Below, one piece after another: positions 1 through 7,225 of a DNA stretch of 51,083 bases. Origin of the DNA: VGMD01 sp964552055. Lineage in GTDB: Bacteria; Chlamydiota; Chlamydiia; Chlamydiales; 2-12-FULL-49-11. The notes under the pieces were generated by a model that saw only the letters and a program-made list of their open reading frames with translations, did not search any database and had not been told where the DNA came from. The number at the start of each line of letters is the position of its first letter. Position 1 is the stretch's first letter. Location: contig CAZKFL010000011.1 in the NCBI GenBank assembly GCA_964552055.1, forward strand, positions 1 through 51,083, written 5' to 3'. Position numbers and translations under genes: made by a program.

Positions 1-51
1 CTAACCTCCTGATCCGTAGTCAGGTGCTCTATCCGATTGAGCTACCAGCGC
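1..51 (-). tRNA. tRNA-Arg (anticodon ACG), 3' part cut by window edge
   Basis: Reverse complement begins with a 7-base acceptor strand GCGCTGG at position 51, then TA, a D-stem GCTC/GAGC, and an anticodon stem CCTGA/TCAGG enclosing the 7-base loop CTACGGA. The anticodon is ACG (CGN arginine codons; A34 is normally deaminated to inosine). The variable loop and T-arm lie outside the window, so the 3' end cannot be checked. Confidence 0.93.
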
Positions 52-123
52 AAATACCAAGACAATAATGACCACTATAATAGAGATTTCCCAATTAACA
101 AGGAAGAAAAATTCCCATTCAAT

Positions 124-176
124 CCCTTCATCTTCCAAGTTCCGGTGCCAGGCACCGGAACTTGGAAGATGAAGGG
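124..176. repeat. 53-bp perfect palindrome (26-bp arms, 1-base centre)
   Basis: Positions 124-149 are an exact reverse complement of 151-176 around a single A at 150. The core is CCGGTGCCAGGCACCGG. There is no T-tract on either side that would make a normal intrinsic terminator. A related core, CGGTGCCTGACCCCG, occurs at 25791-25805. It could be a REP-like element or a very strong cruciform; any apparent reading frame across it is a by-product of the symmetry. Confidence 0.85.
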
Positions 177-291
177 GAACTTAAAATATAGAGGGATTTT
201 GAAGATAACAGGAAATTCAAAATAATTATATTGAATTGAAAATCTTAAATAACACATTTTAAATTATTAAAACATTATATATAAGTGTATT

Positions 292-1304
292 ATGGGAATT
301 TCAGCTTTTATGTGCTCTTTTGCAAAAGACTATAGCTCCTTGCGTACCACCTTTGAGAGAACTAAGCCTCTCATTGACGTAATTAGCGTAAACACTAGGT
401 ATTTTCATGACACTTACTATAGTCCAAAAGACACCAAGAAAAATTCTATTTACAAGAGATTATGTAAATAAATAACGCTTTGGTGGAATATTTTTCTGCA
501 AAACCAGGATACGGAGTTGTTGCAAGAAAATGTGATCTACCGCTTTCAGTCAGCAGATTATGCCTCATCGTTAAACCACTTATTACTAAAGCAGCTCTTA
601 GGCAAGCATTCACACGTTTTACAAATATTGAGCGCGTAAGCAGTAATCAGCTAGAATCGCTTCAATTATCGCGCTACCTCGCTCTAGATGATGAAGCTGC
701 CCTAAGAACTTACCTAGAGACGAATCTCTATCTTGAAAAAGATACCGACATAAATACCCCTGGAAATCGCGAAGCGGTAGCAGAAACGATTAACAATTAT
801 TTTGGGGTTAAACACTTGACACCGGAATCTATTGATGCCTTTTTTCAAAGTCCTGGAAAGTTTTTAGCGTTATTTATCATGATTAGAGACGGCAAACATT
901 TCCATGAATCTTCCTGGGATGAATGCAGAATACACAAACTACTCACCAACTGCTATTTAGAAAGCAGTTCGCCTGCTTCAATAGCTCTAGCTGAGTACAT
1001 CCAGGAGAATTCTACCCTAAATATTAAACACTATGCATACTTGTCCTTACCCGAGGAAGTTCACCAATTCAACTTGCTCAGCATGGATTTTCTAAAGGAA
1101 AAATCATTTAACTCCCCCCCTGAAAGAGAAATCATCCAGCAGATGGAAGAAAAATATCGAAGACTAGGTTCCCCTTTATTCATATTCAAAGACCTTGAGC
1201 ATTCATATGACTCGATCCTGTCAACACAAAGATGCCCTAACCTTCTAGAACGAGTGACTTCATTAGCCTGGAGCATTATTACAACTGCCAGGGAAGCTCT
1301 TTAA
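292..1304 (+). pseudogene. Decayed gene of unknown family (one nonsense codon, one frameshift)
   Basis: An ATG at 292 opens a frame that runs 59 codons to TAA at 469-471. The same frame continues behind the stop with protein-like codons (about 54, including FLQNQDTELLQENVIYRFQ) to a TAA at 634. From roughly 610-635 the plausible coding frame shifts and runs uninterrupted to 1304, ending in SLAWSIITTAREAL. The start available for the downstream frame alone (TTG at 480) gives a less protein-like N-terminus. The simplest reading is one ancestral gene of about 335 codons broken by a stop and a 1-base frameshift. Alternatively a 59-residue ORF is followed by a real 274-residue ORF. No recognisable domain; function unknown. 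Confidence 0.5.
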
Positions 1305-1316
1305 AGAACCTTCAGA

Positions 1317-1340
1317 GCCCTCTAGCTGGAATTAGAGGGC
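1317..1340 (+). terminator. Terminator-like hairpin behind the decayed gene
   Basis: GCCCTCTA at 1317-1324 pairs with TAGAGGGC at 1333-1340 around an 8-base loop, 12 bases after the stop codon. There is only a weak AAATTT run afterwards and no clean U-tract, so termination strength is doubtful. Confidence 0.4.
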
Positions 1341-1451
1341 CCAAATTTATCTATAACGCTCCATATCAGCGACTTACGTAAATACCTGGTTTTAAAATTT
1401 TAATTATGATATAATATATTCATTATTAATTATATAATAATGAGGTTTATT

Positions 1452-2405
1452 ATGTCATCTATTCCTAGATTTAATCCGACTGAAAAAGAAATTATAAAAT
1501 TAGGGAAATACAGAGAGACAGCAGAAGCCCGCAGAACTCAGCGCATAGATGGCCAAGGTATTCATTCAATTGTCAAAACGATTTCTGCTTTTGCAGGGCG
1601 CAAGGATGCATTTTTTAAGCGTAATCCAGAAACGGATAAACACAAAAAGGAATGTCGTATTTATGATAGATTAGAAACACTAAAAGGTAATAGTATTGAT
1701 ATTGCTACCCAAATACGTGAAAGGCTTGATTACAAGATGGAACACTGCGGATTTTGGGGCATATTCACAGGAAAGAAAGTTGGCTATGCGAGACTGATAA
1801 AGCAATTAGATGCGGCGATAAATCAACTAAAAGCTCAAGAACTCCCCAGAAATCCTGTAAGGCTTCATGTTTTTGAATCGGAGGAGAATTACACAACACT
1901 ATTAGGGTCATGCGGTTATGACAAAACAAATGGTTATGTCAAAGCACTCATTACTCACCTTTCTGGTAAAGAGCTCTTACTTAAAGATAAAGCCCCTTCA
2001 ACACTAGAGGAGACCGCAAAGATAAACAATCTTATAGAAGAATTTTTTAATACCTTTGGAGCATCTTATAGCATTGATCTAAAACAAAGAGTCTTAGAAG
2101 CTCGACCTGTAATTTTAGCTAATAATGCTAATGGGATTAACGAAACATGCCATTCCATAATCGATAACGACCTATTCATCTCAATAATGGTTCGAATTTC
2201 TGTGAATATCGATTACCCCCCAGCCGATCAAGGAAAGATTGGAGGCTCTACCCCTAGTGCTCAATCACCAGCAGTAGAAACTCCAGCTGAAAGATTTGCA
2301 ATAGCGACCGAGAAAGCAGCCGATAAAGCTATTGCTACAGTAGAAAAGGGTCTTGGCGCAGCTTATAATTGGCTTAGAAAAATAACTTCACCTCGGAAGG
2401 AATAA
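1452..2405 (+). CDS. Hypothetical protein, cytosolic, Ala-rich amphipathic C-terminus
   Basis: I do not recognise the family. The start is taken at ATG 1452 because TGAGG at 1441-1445 is a ribosome-binding site 6 bases upstream; the earlier in-frame ATG at 1440 overlaps that site. The protein has about 317 residues, no signal peptide and no membrane segment. The N-terminal half is rich in Lys/Arg and Glu; the last 60 residues are Pro/Ser linker (about 270-285 residues in) followed by an amphipathic Ala/Lys helix ending near ITSPRKE. The upstream stretch 1381-1440 is very AT-rich (TATGATATAATATATT) and could carry the promoter. It lies 18 bases before the next gene on the same strand, so the two may be co-transcribed. 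Confidence 0.7.
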   Translation: MSSIPRFNPTEKEIIKLGKYRETAEARRTQRIDGQGIHSIVKTISAFAGRKDAFFKRNPETDKHKKECRIYDRLETLKGNSIDIATQIRERLDYKMEHCGFWGIFTGKKVGYARLIKQLDAAINQLKAQELPRNPVRLHVFESEENYTTLLGSCGYDKTNGYVKALITHLSGKELLLKDKAPSTLEETAKINNLIEEFFNTFGASYSIDLKQRVLEARPVILANNANGINETCHSIIDNDLFISIMVRISVNIDYPPADQGKIGGSTPSAQSPAVETPAERFAIATEKAADKAIATVEKGLGAAYNWLRKITSPRKE

Positions 2406-2422
2406 GTGATATGCTCTAGAGC

Positions 2423-3187
2423 ATGGAAAGCTTAGTTAAATGGTATGGAGAGGGGTTTGCGCCTGGTCCTCACGAAAGCATACATGATTTTGAGCTTAGG
2501 GTCTTGGCTGTTAAGAGGGCTTTGGCTGCCCCTGACGCCCTTTTAAAGGGGCTTGGGATCGCTTATGAGTCTATAGATGAGCTATCAACCGGCTTTCTTG
2601 TCATAAAAGCAAAGAGGGGGCTTCCCTTTTGGTTTGGCGCTATGACCTATATTTGTGAGTGGCAAGGGCAAACGATTCCGATTATTCAGCTCCCTAGAGG
2701 AAAGCGCATGACCTTCTTAACTAGAGAAGATCTCATCGCTCATGAAAAGGTTCACTTTCTTAGATCTGCTTTCAATGAGCCTAGATTTGAGGAACTAATC
2801 GCCTACCGAACCTCTAGATCGGGGTGGCGAAAATGGCTCGGGCCCATCTTTCAAAGTCCTTGGGAATCATATCTCTGCATGGCCTTTTTTCTCTCCTTCC
2901 CAATTCTCCCTTTTATCCCGCCTTTTTTTTCTGCAACAATCATCATATCATGCATAACCTTCTTGTTAGCAATTACATGCAGACTTACACATAATCAAAA
3001 CCTCTATCAAAAAGCACTGAAAAAACTATCCTACCATTACAGAAATGGAGAAGAAATTCTCAAACTCTATACGGACTCTGAAATCCTAAAAACAGCAAAA
3101 GGGAAATCTGCAGGCATTCCTAAAAGCAGTCCCCGCGGAAAGCTCATCCTTGAACTTACCAAAACAGAAAAAATATTTTTTCACTAG
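2423..3187 (+). CDS. Membrane protein with HEXXH metallopeptidase-like motif
   Basis: A protein of 254 residues. Residues 107-111 read HEKVH, matching the HEXXH zinc-binding signature, and acidic residues that could act as a further ligand follow at E119 and E123/E124 (NEPRFEELIAY). Two hydrophobic segments lie at about 150-168 and 170-188, rich in Phe/Pro, so the motif domain would sit on one face of the inner membrane. The C-terminal 65 residues are basic and soluble. HEXXH plus membrane anchor suggests a zinc peptidase, but no complete family signature (for instance NxxPD of the site-2 proteases) is present, so the assignment is an inference. It follows the unknown gene by 17 bases and precedes the glycosyltransferase-like gene by 32. 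Confidence 0.6.
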   Translation: MESLVKWYGEGFAPGPHESIHDFELRVLAVKRALAAPDALLKGLGIAYESIDELSTGFLVIKAKRGLPFWFGAMTYICEWQGQTIPIIQLPRGKRMTFLTREDLIAHEKVHFLRSAFNEPRFEELIAYRTSRSGWRKWLGPIFQSPWESYLCMAFFLSFPILPFIPPFFSATIIISCITFLLAITCRLTHNQNLYQKALKKLSYHYRNGEEILKLYTDSEILKTAKGKSAGIPKSSPRGKLILELTKTEKIFFH

Positions 3188-3219
3188 CTTTGGAATTTGA
3201 TGTATAGTATTCAGCAAGT

Positions 3220-4017
3220 ATGAAAGGAACTCTTCAAAAGTCATTTGCTTTTATTTTACTGCTACTAATCCCTTGCTTTATTCTATTTAACTTTTCATTT
3301 CTCAAATCTAAGCGGTATTTACCGAAGCCCTTTACGGCAGAATTTATTGAAAAAGAAGCGGAGTTTAGGGAAAAACCGTTTGTTTTTCTCCTATATTGCA
3401 GTGACGACCCTAGAACTTTTGAGCAAAATATCTCTTCCATTTTAGAGCAAAAGTATGAAAATTATCGGATTGTTTTAATGGAGACTGTCAATATTTCCCA
3501 AAGTACAGCTACCATAAAAACAATGATTGCCAAGGAAAACAAAAGCCACTTACTCACAATCATTTCCTATAGTGATAAAAAGCCAACAATTGAATGCTTT
3601 CAAAGAGCTTTAGACTCTCTAAAAGATGATGAAATTGTGATTCAACTCGAATGCAATGACTGGCTTTCAAATAATGAAGTTCTAGATAAAATTAACCAGA
3701 TATATTCTAGCTCTAATGAAACCTGGCTTATGTATTCACAGTTTCTTGAATACCCCTCTTATCAAAGGGGCAGCATCGATCCGTATGTAAAAAAAATGCT
3801 TCGAAATCGTCACTCTCGCAAGATACCATGGCTTTCCTCCTACTTAAAAATCTACTACGCAGGACTTTTTAAACAAATCAAACTTGACTCACGCTTTAAT
3901 AATCAAAAGCCCCTTATTCCCGAAACGTTAGATCTATATTTTTTGCCACTAGCTGAATATTCAAGACATCACATTCGCTTTCTAGAAGACGTACTTTACG
4001 TCCACAACTCCTCCTAG
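3220..4017 (+). CDS. Membrane-anchored glycosyltransferase-like protein (divergent GT2), C-terminus possibly trimmed by a MITE
   Basis: A protein of 265 residues with one N-terminal membrane anchor (about residues 9-28). From residue 53 the pattern FVFLLYCSDDPRTFEQNISS then ILEQKYENYRIVLME is that of the first strand-helix-strand of GT-A family 2 glycosyltransferases, and residues around 143 (QLECNDWL) occupy the place of the usual DxD. The catalytic acids are not canonical, so activity is uncertain. TATAGT at about 3204 lies just upstream and may be a -10 box. The stop codon TAG (4015-4017) is formed by target bases TA plus the first G of the miniature element at 4017, so the natural C-terminus may have been longer. 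Confidence 0.6.
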   Translation: MKGTLQKSFAFILLLLIPCFILFNFSFLKSKRYLPKPFTAEFIEKEAEFREKPFVFLLYCSDDPRTFEQNISSILEQKYENYRIVLMETVNISQSTATIKTMIAKENKSHLLTIISYSDKKPTIECFQRALDSLKDDEIVIQLECNDWLSNNEVLDKINQIYSSSNETWLMYSQFLEYPSYQRGSIDPYVKKMLRNRHSRKIPWLSSYLKIYYAGLFKQIKLDSRFNNQKPLIPETLDLYFLPLAEYSRHHIRFLEDVLYVHNSS

Positions 4018-4156
4018 AAGCTGTCTTAAAACCCTGATTGGATAGCTGTATTAGATAAAATTAAAAACTTTTTTTCTTTGCGCTCCTTTGCGTCTTTGCG
4101 CCTTTGCGTGATTTTTTTTATTTTATAAGATCAAGCTATGGCAATATATTTTGGAT

Positions 4157-4250
4157 ATAGTTCTTTAATTTTGAATTGATAGTTTTAGCTGAGAAGACAC
4201 TTTTTATTTGCAGAAGCGTTAGCGTTATCGAAGCAAATTTAAAGGACTAT
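4157..4250. mobile_element. 94-bp family-2 miniature element, copy A
   Basis: Begins ATAGTTCTTTAATTTTG and ends CAAATTTAAAGGACTAT, so the tips are imperfect inverted repeats. It interrupts the family-1 element between GGATAT and ATCAG of the uninterrupted sequence seen at 13018-13030. Copy B at 4666-4759 is almost identical. Confidence 0.7.
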
Positions 4251-4251
4251 T

Positions 4252-4612
4252 ATGCGAGCTAGTTGCAATTTTTGCATGATTGATAGGATATGCATGATAT
4301 ATGGGATAAAAAAAAGAAAAAGGGCAACGATATTAGGATCCGCTTCGCTCACAAGATAACAAGAATAAACAACTAACGCGAATTATTTTCACAATTCGCG
4401 TTAGTTGTTTATTATAGAATAGCTTACATTAGTCAACGAATATTAATATTTTATCATCTTCTTTTTATCCTGTGAGCGAAGCGGATCCTAATATCGCTGC
4501 CGTCTTTCTTTTTTATCGTGCATATCAAGCGTATCCTATTAATCATGTAAAATAGGTAGTAAAGGTAACATTAAACAACGCCAAATTTGACGCCCCCAAA
4601 GCTAGCCCGCAT
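4252..4612. mobile_element. 361-bp family-3 foldback element (ATGCGRGCTAG ends)
   Basis: Starts ATGCGAGCTAG and ends CTAGCCCGCAT, flanked by a 4-bp duplication TATT (4248-4251 and 4613-4616). Inside are long inverted arms at about 4275-4358 and 4466-4546 containing GGATCCGCTTCGCTCAC, and at the centre a perfect 19-bp hairpin (4366-4384 with 4393-4411, 8-base loop). It has no coding capacity and would fold into one long hairpin. Confidence 0.7.
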
Positions 4613-4665
4613 TATTAAAAGCCCTGTGGCCTATTTTTTAGTAGAAGGCAGTTTTGCCATTAGAT

Positions 4666-4759
4666 ATAGTTTTTTAATTTTGAATTGATAGTTTTAGCGG
4701 AGAAGACACTTTTTATTTGCAGAAGCGTTAGCGTTATCGAAGCAAATTTAAAGGACTAT
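4666..4759. mobile_element. 94-bp family-2 miniature element, copy B
   Basis: A near-identical direct repeat of 4157-4250, with the same ends and differences of only a few bases (for example AGCGGAG for AGCTGAG). The two copies bracket the family-3 element and about 50 bases of unrelated DNA. Confidence 0.7.
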
Positions 4760-4890
4760 ATCAGTCTTTTAAAATAAATTCACGCAAAGGCGCAAAGACG
4801 CAAAGGAGCGCAAAGAAGAAAATAATATAAGAAAATTAAATTTTTTTTGATGTTCTGTTGAAGGTTTTAGGACAGCTTCTTAGAAGGTGT

Positions 4891-5949
4891 TTAGTAGTTG
4901 AGTGGCGGGTAAACCTGCACGTGGGAAATGCGGTCTAAATTACCAGCTGTTAAGAGAGCCTCAATTTCGTACGCAAAGTCGCCTTCCTTTAGCGGAAAGA
5001 TTTTAGAGACAGTTGCAACATAAAGACCTTGCGGAAAGACTCCATCAAGACCGCTTGTGATCAAAAGATCGCTTACTTGTAAAAGGGGGGCTTTTAATTT
5101 ATCGTGAATGGTGTGTGATGGCCCTTCACTATCAGAAAATTCATAGTTGAATCCTACGCCTTTTAAAAGAGGAGTTCTTGCGCGCCAAAGAGGGTAGCTG
5201 GAACCTCTAAGCTCACCTTTTGCTAAATAAAGAGACTCGCCGCTTGCCTCTAATGCCTTTTCCACTATTGCAAGCTCTTCAAAAAGAGCAGGCGACACAT
5301 CATTAAAGGATAAATGCAACTCTTCTTCTAGCAAGCGTATGTTATTTAAAAGTAAGTGATTCTGCTCTCCTCCGCGCACTGCCCTAACAGCTGGTGTTAA
5401 GCTAGAGTCTGTTAAAAGTCTCACATACGCTCTTTTTTCCTCAACAATTTCAATGACTCCAATCAAGGAATCATCAAATAAAACAGGACTGTTTTTTGCA
5501 ATGATGTTTGCATGTAAATCTCTATTCTCTTTCTCACCACAATCGATCCAAAAACCACTTCCCCAAAATGATGGATCTCTGAAAATCACTTTTGCACTTA
5601 CTGAATATACTTCTTTTTGTAAGAGGTTTAGAAGGTCATGAATTCGCCTTTCATAAAATTTTGAATAGCCTTTGATTTGAAGTAGATCTTCAATCCTCTT
5701 TACATGAGTCTCTATTCTATCTTCTAAAACGATCCAATTTCTAACTTCCAAGAGATCATCTTTTAATTTTTTGTTTTCAATTTTTAACTGAATTAGTTCG
5801 CTTTCACCTGTAAATAAGCGCTTATTAGAAAACTTGCCGTCAGCAAATAATACTTTTCCCCTAAGTTGAGTTACAAATGGGATAGGTAAATTCAGTAGAA
5901 GAAAGATGAAAATTGCCAATAGAAAATACGACGCAACTCTTTTCTTCAA
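4891..5949 (-). CDS. mreC: Rod shape-determining protein MreC
   Basis: A protein of 352 residues. One N-terminal inner-membrane anchor (about 7-27) is followed by a coiled coil (about 48-105) and a beta-rich periplasmic domain. The C-terminal half contains SDLLITSGLDGVFPQGLYVA, the conserved MreC 'GD-V-TSG-GG-FP-G' signature, and LIGVIEIVEEKRAYVRLLTD, the other conserved strand pair. In Chlamydiae MreC works with MreB in septal peptidoglycan synthesis, because FtsZ is absent. The gene overlaps the aminotransferase by 4 bases (ATGA), and the pair matches the tyrB-CT638 order of Chlamydia. The family-1 element ends only 11 bases behind its stop codon. Confidence 0.8.
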   Translation of the reverse strand: MKKRVASYFLLAIFIFLLLNLPIPFVTQLRGKVLFADGKFSNKRLFTGESELIQLKIENKKLKDDLLEVRNWIVLEDRIETHVKRIEDLLQIKGYSKFYERRIHDLLNLLQKEVYSVSAKVIFRDPSFWGSGFWIDCGEKENRDLHANIIAKNSPVLFDDSLIGVIEIVEEKRAYVRLLTDSSLTPAVRAVRGGEQNHLLLNNIRLLEEELHLSFNDVSPALFEELAIVEKALEASGESLYLAKGELRGSSYPLWRARTPLLKGVGFNYEFSDSEGPSHTIHDKLKAPLLQVSDLLITSGLDGVFPQGLYVATVSKIFPLKEGDFAYEIEALLTAGNLDRISHVQVYPPLNY

Positions 5950-7115
5950 ATTACCCTCAAGATAGAATCTACAATAATATCTATATTTTTAGCTGTTATC
6001 GCAGTCAAATTCACTCGAGATTTCGGGGCCGTATAGATTGCAAATTTATCTCGTAAAATGTCTGATTGCTCATCTGTGAGTCCGAGCAGACAGAAAAATC
6101 CATGACCCTCCTTCAAATAGGGAAACTGACGAGATGGCATCTTTTCCTTTAATTTCATCCCAAAAAGTTTTCTGATATTCTGCATGCGTAATCTTGATCC
6201 ATCAAGTTCTTTCTCCCACATAGTTCGCAGGTTAGGTGCTTGTAAAATTAGCTTTACAATAGCTGCGCCGTGTCTTGGCGGATTGGAATAAGTAGTGCGA
6301 ATCAGCGATCTAATATTTCGTTTCACAAGATCAAAAGAAGATTTATTTTTCATCAAGACAAATAAGGCGCCTACCCTTTCACCATATAATGAAAATGACT
6401 TTGAATACGAATGAGCGACTAAACACTCATGCCCTTTCTCTGCAAAATAACGAATAGCAAAAGCATCTTCATTAATCCCCTCTCCAAACCCTTGATAAGC
6501 AGAATCAAAGAATGGAATTAATTTCCTTTCTCGAAACAAACACTCTAACTTCTCCCACTCCCGCTTTGTTAAGTCATGACCCGTAGGATTATGACACATG
6601 GCATGAAGGAGAACCACACTTCCGATTGGGATTTTACTAAGATGCTCATACATTCCATTTGGATAAGGGTACTTATCAATTGTAAGCCCCACTCGTCGAA
6701 AAATATTTTCGTGATTCTCCCAAGTTGGCTCTGGGATAGATATATGGGGTGAAATTTCATTTTTACAAAAATCTGCAAGCGTACGTAGAGCCGATGTTCC
6801 GCCAACTGTTTGAGCACCGTAAATAAGGGAAAGATCACTTTCTCCAAATACGAGTTTTTTTGTAAGCTCAATGTATTCAGAATCGCCATCAATTGGTAAG
6901 TAATTTTTTGTAGTGCTTGCCTTAAGAATTTCAGCTTCTGCAAGTTTTACAGAGGGAAGAATTTGAGCAGATTTACCATCTTCCTCAATAAGAATTCCAA
7001 CTGTTAAGTTGATTTTATTTTGTCTTGTGTCGCTTAAAAAAAGATCATTGATACCAAAGATTGTATCTGGCGGAACATCTGTAATTTTGGAAAATATAGG
7101 TTCCTCTTGCTCCAA
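5946..7115 (-). CDS. tyrB: Aspartate/aromatic amino acid aminotransferase (PLP class I)
   Basis: A protein of 389 residues, the usual length of class I aspartate/tyrosine aminotransferases. Visible catalytic features: the pyridoxal-phosphate lysine K239 in AHSYSKSFSLYGERVG, N176 in CHNPTG, D204 and Y207 in FFDSAYQGFG, and the early INLTVG segment. The family transfers amino groups between aspartate, tyrosine or phenylalanine and 2-oxoglutarate in the cytosol. The start is a TTG at 7115 with GGAGG a few bases upstream. The gene is translationally coupled to mreC and lies 37 bases from tRNA-Ala on the opposite strand. The choice between AspC-like and TyrB-like specificity cannot be made from sequence alone. 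Confidence 0.85.
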   Translation of the reverse strand: MEQEEPIFSKITDVPPDTIFGINDLFLSDTRQNKINLTVGILIEEDGKSAQILPSVKLAEAEILKASTTKNYLPIDGDSEYIELTKKLVFGESDLSLIYGAQTVGGTSALRTLADFCKNEISPHISIPEPTWENHENIFRRVGLTIDKYPYPNGMYEHLSKIPIGSVVLLHAMCHNPTGHDLTKREWEKLECLFRERKLIPFFDSAYQGFGEGINEDAFAIRYFAEKGHECLVAHSYSKSFSLYGERVGALFVLMKNKSSFDLVKRNIRSLIRTTYSNPPRHGAAIVKLILQAPNLRTMWEKELDGSRLRMQNIRKLFGMKLKEKMPSRQFPYLKEGHGFFCLLGLTDEQSDILRDKFAIYTAPKSRVNLTAITAKNIDIIVDSILRVI

Positions 7116-7152
7116 AATCCCTCCAAGTGCATACTAACACTATCAATTCTTT

Positions 7153-7225
7153 GGGGTGTTAGCTCAGTTGGTAGAGCGCAACAATGGCATTGTTGAGGCC
7201 AGCGGTTCAAGCCCGCTACGCTCCA
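7153..7225 (+). tRNA. tRNA-Ala (anticodon GGC)
   Basis: A complete 73-base cloverleaf: acceptor GGGGTGT/ACGCTCC with one G-U pair, D-arm GCTC/GAGC, anticodon stem CAACA/TGTTG with loop ATGGCAT (anticodon GGC), T-arm with GGTTCAAGC, discriminator A. CCA is not encoded. Its last 10 bases overlap the 3' end of rpoD on the other strand. Confidence 0.97.

Larger units (their letters stand above)
4017..4879. mobile_element. Composite miniature element, family 1 (GAAGCTGTCCTAAAACC ends) with insertions
   Basis: This fills the gap between 4018 and 4890; no gene is visible in it. The ends are inverted: GAAGCTGTCTTAAAACC at 4017-4033 and GGTTTTAGGACAGCTTC at 4863-4879. Flanking triplets are CTA (4014-4016) and TTA (4880-4882). 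The left part (to 4156) and right part (from about 4757) match the two halves of the intact 251-bp copies at 12882 and 42982. Everything between is later insertion: two copies of a 94-bp family-2 element and a 361-bp family-3 element. Both halves carry inverted runs of the octamer-like unit CGCAAAGG/CGCAAAGA. No transposase is encoded, so it is a MITE-type, non-autonomous element. Confidence 0.8.

Noticed and set aside
37..257. Reading frames on both strands with near-identical peptides around FIFQVPVPGTGTWKMKG
   Set aside because: They are created by the perfect palindrome at 124-176; no ribosome-binding site and no protein-like composition outside it.
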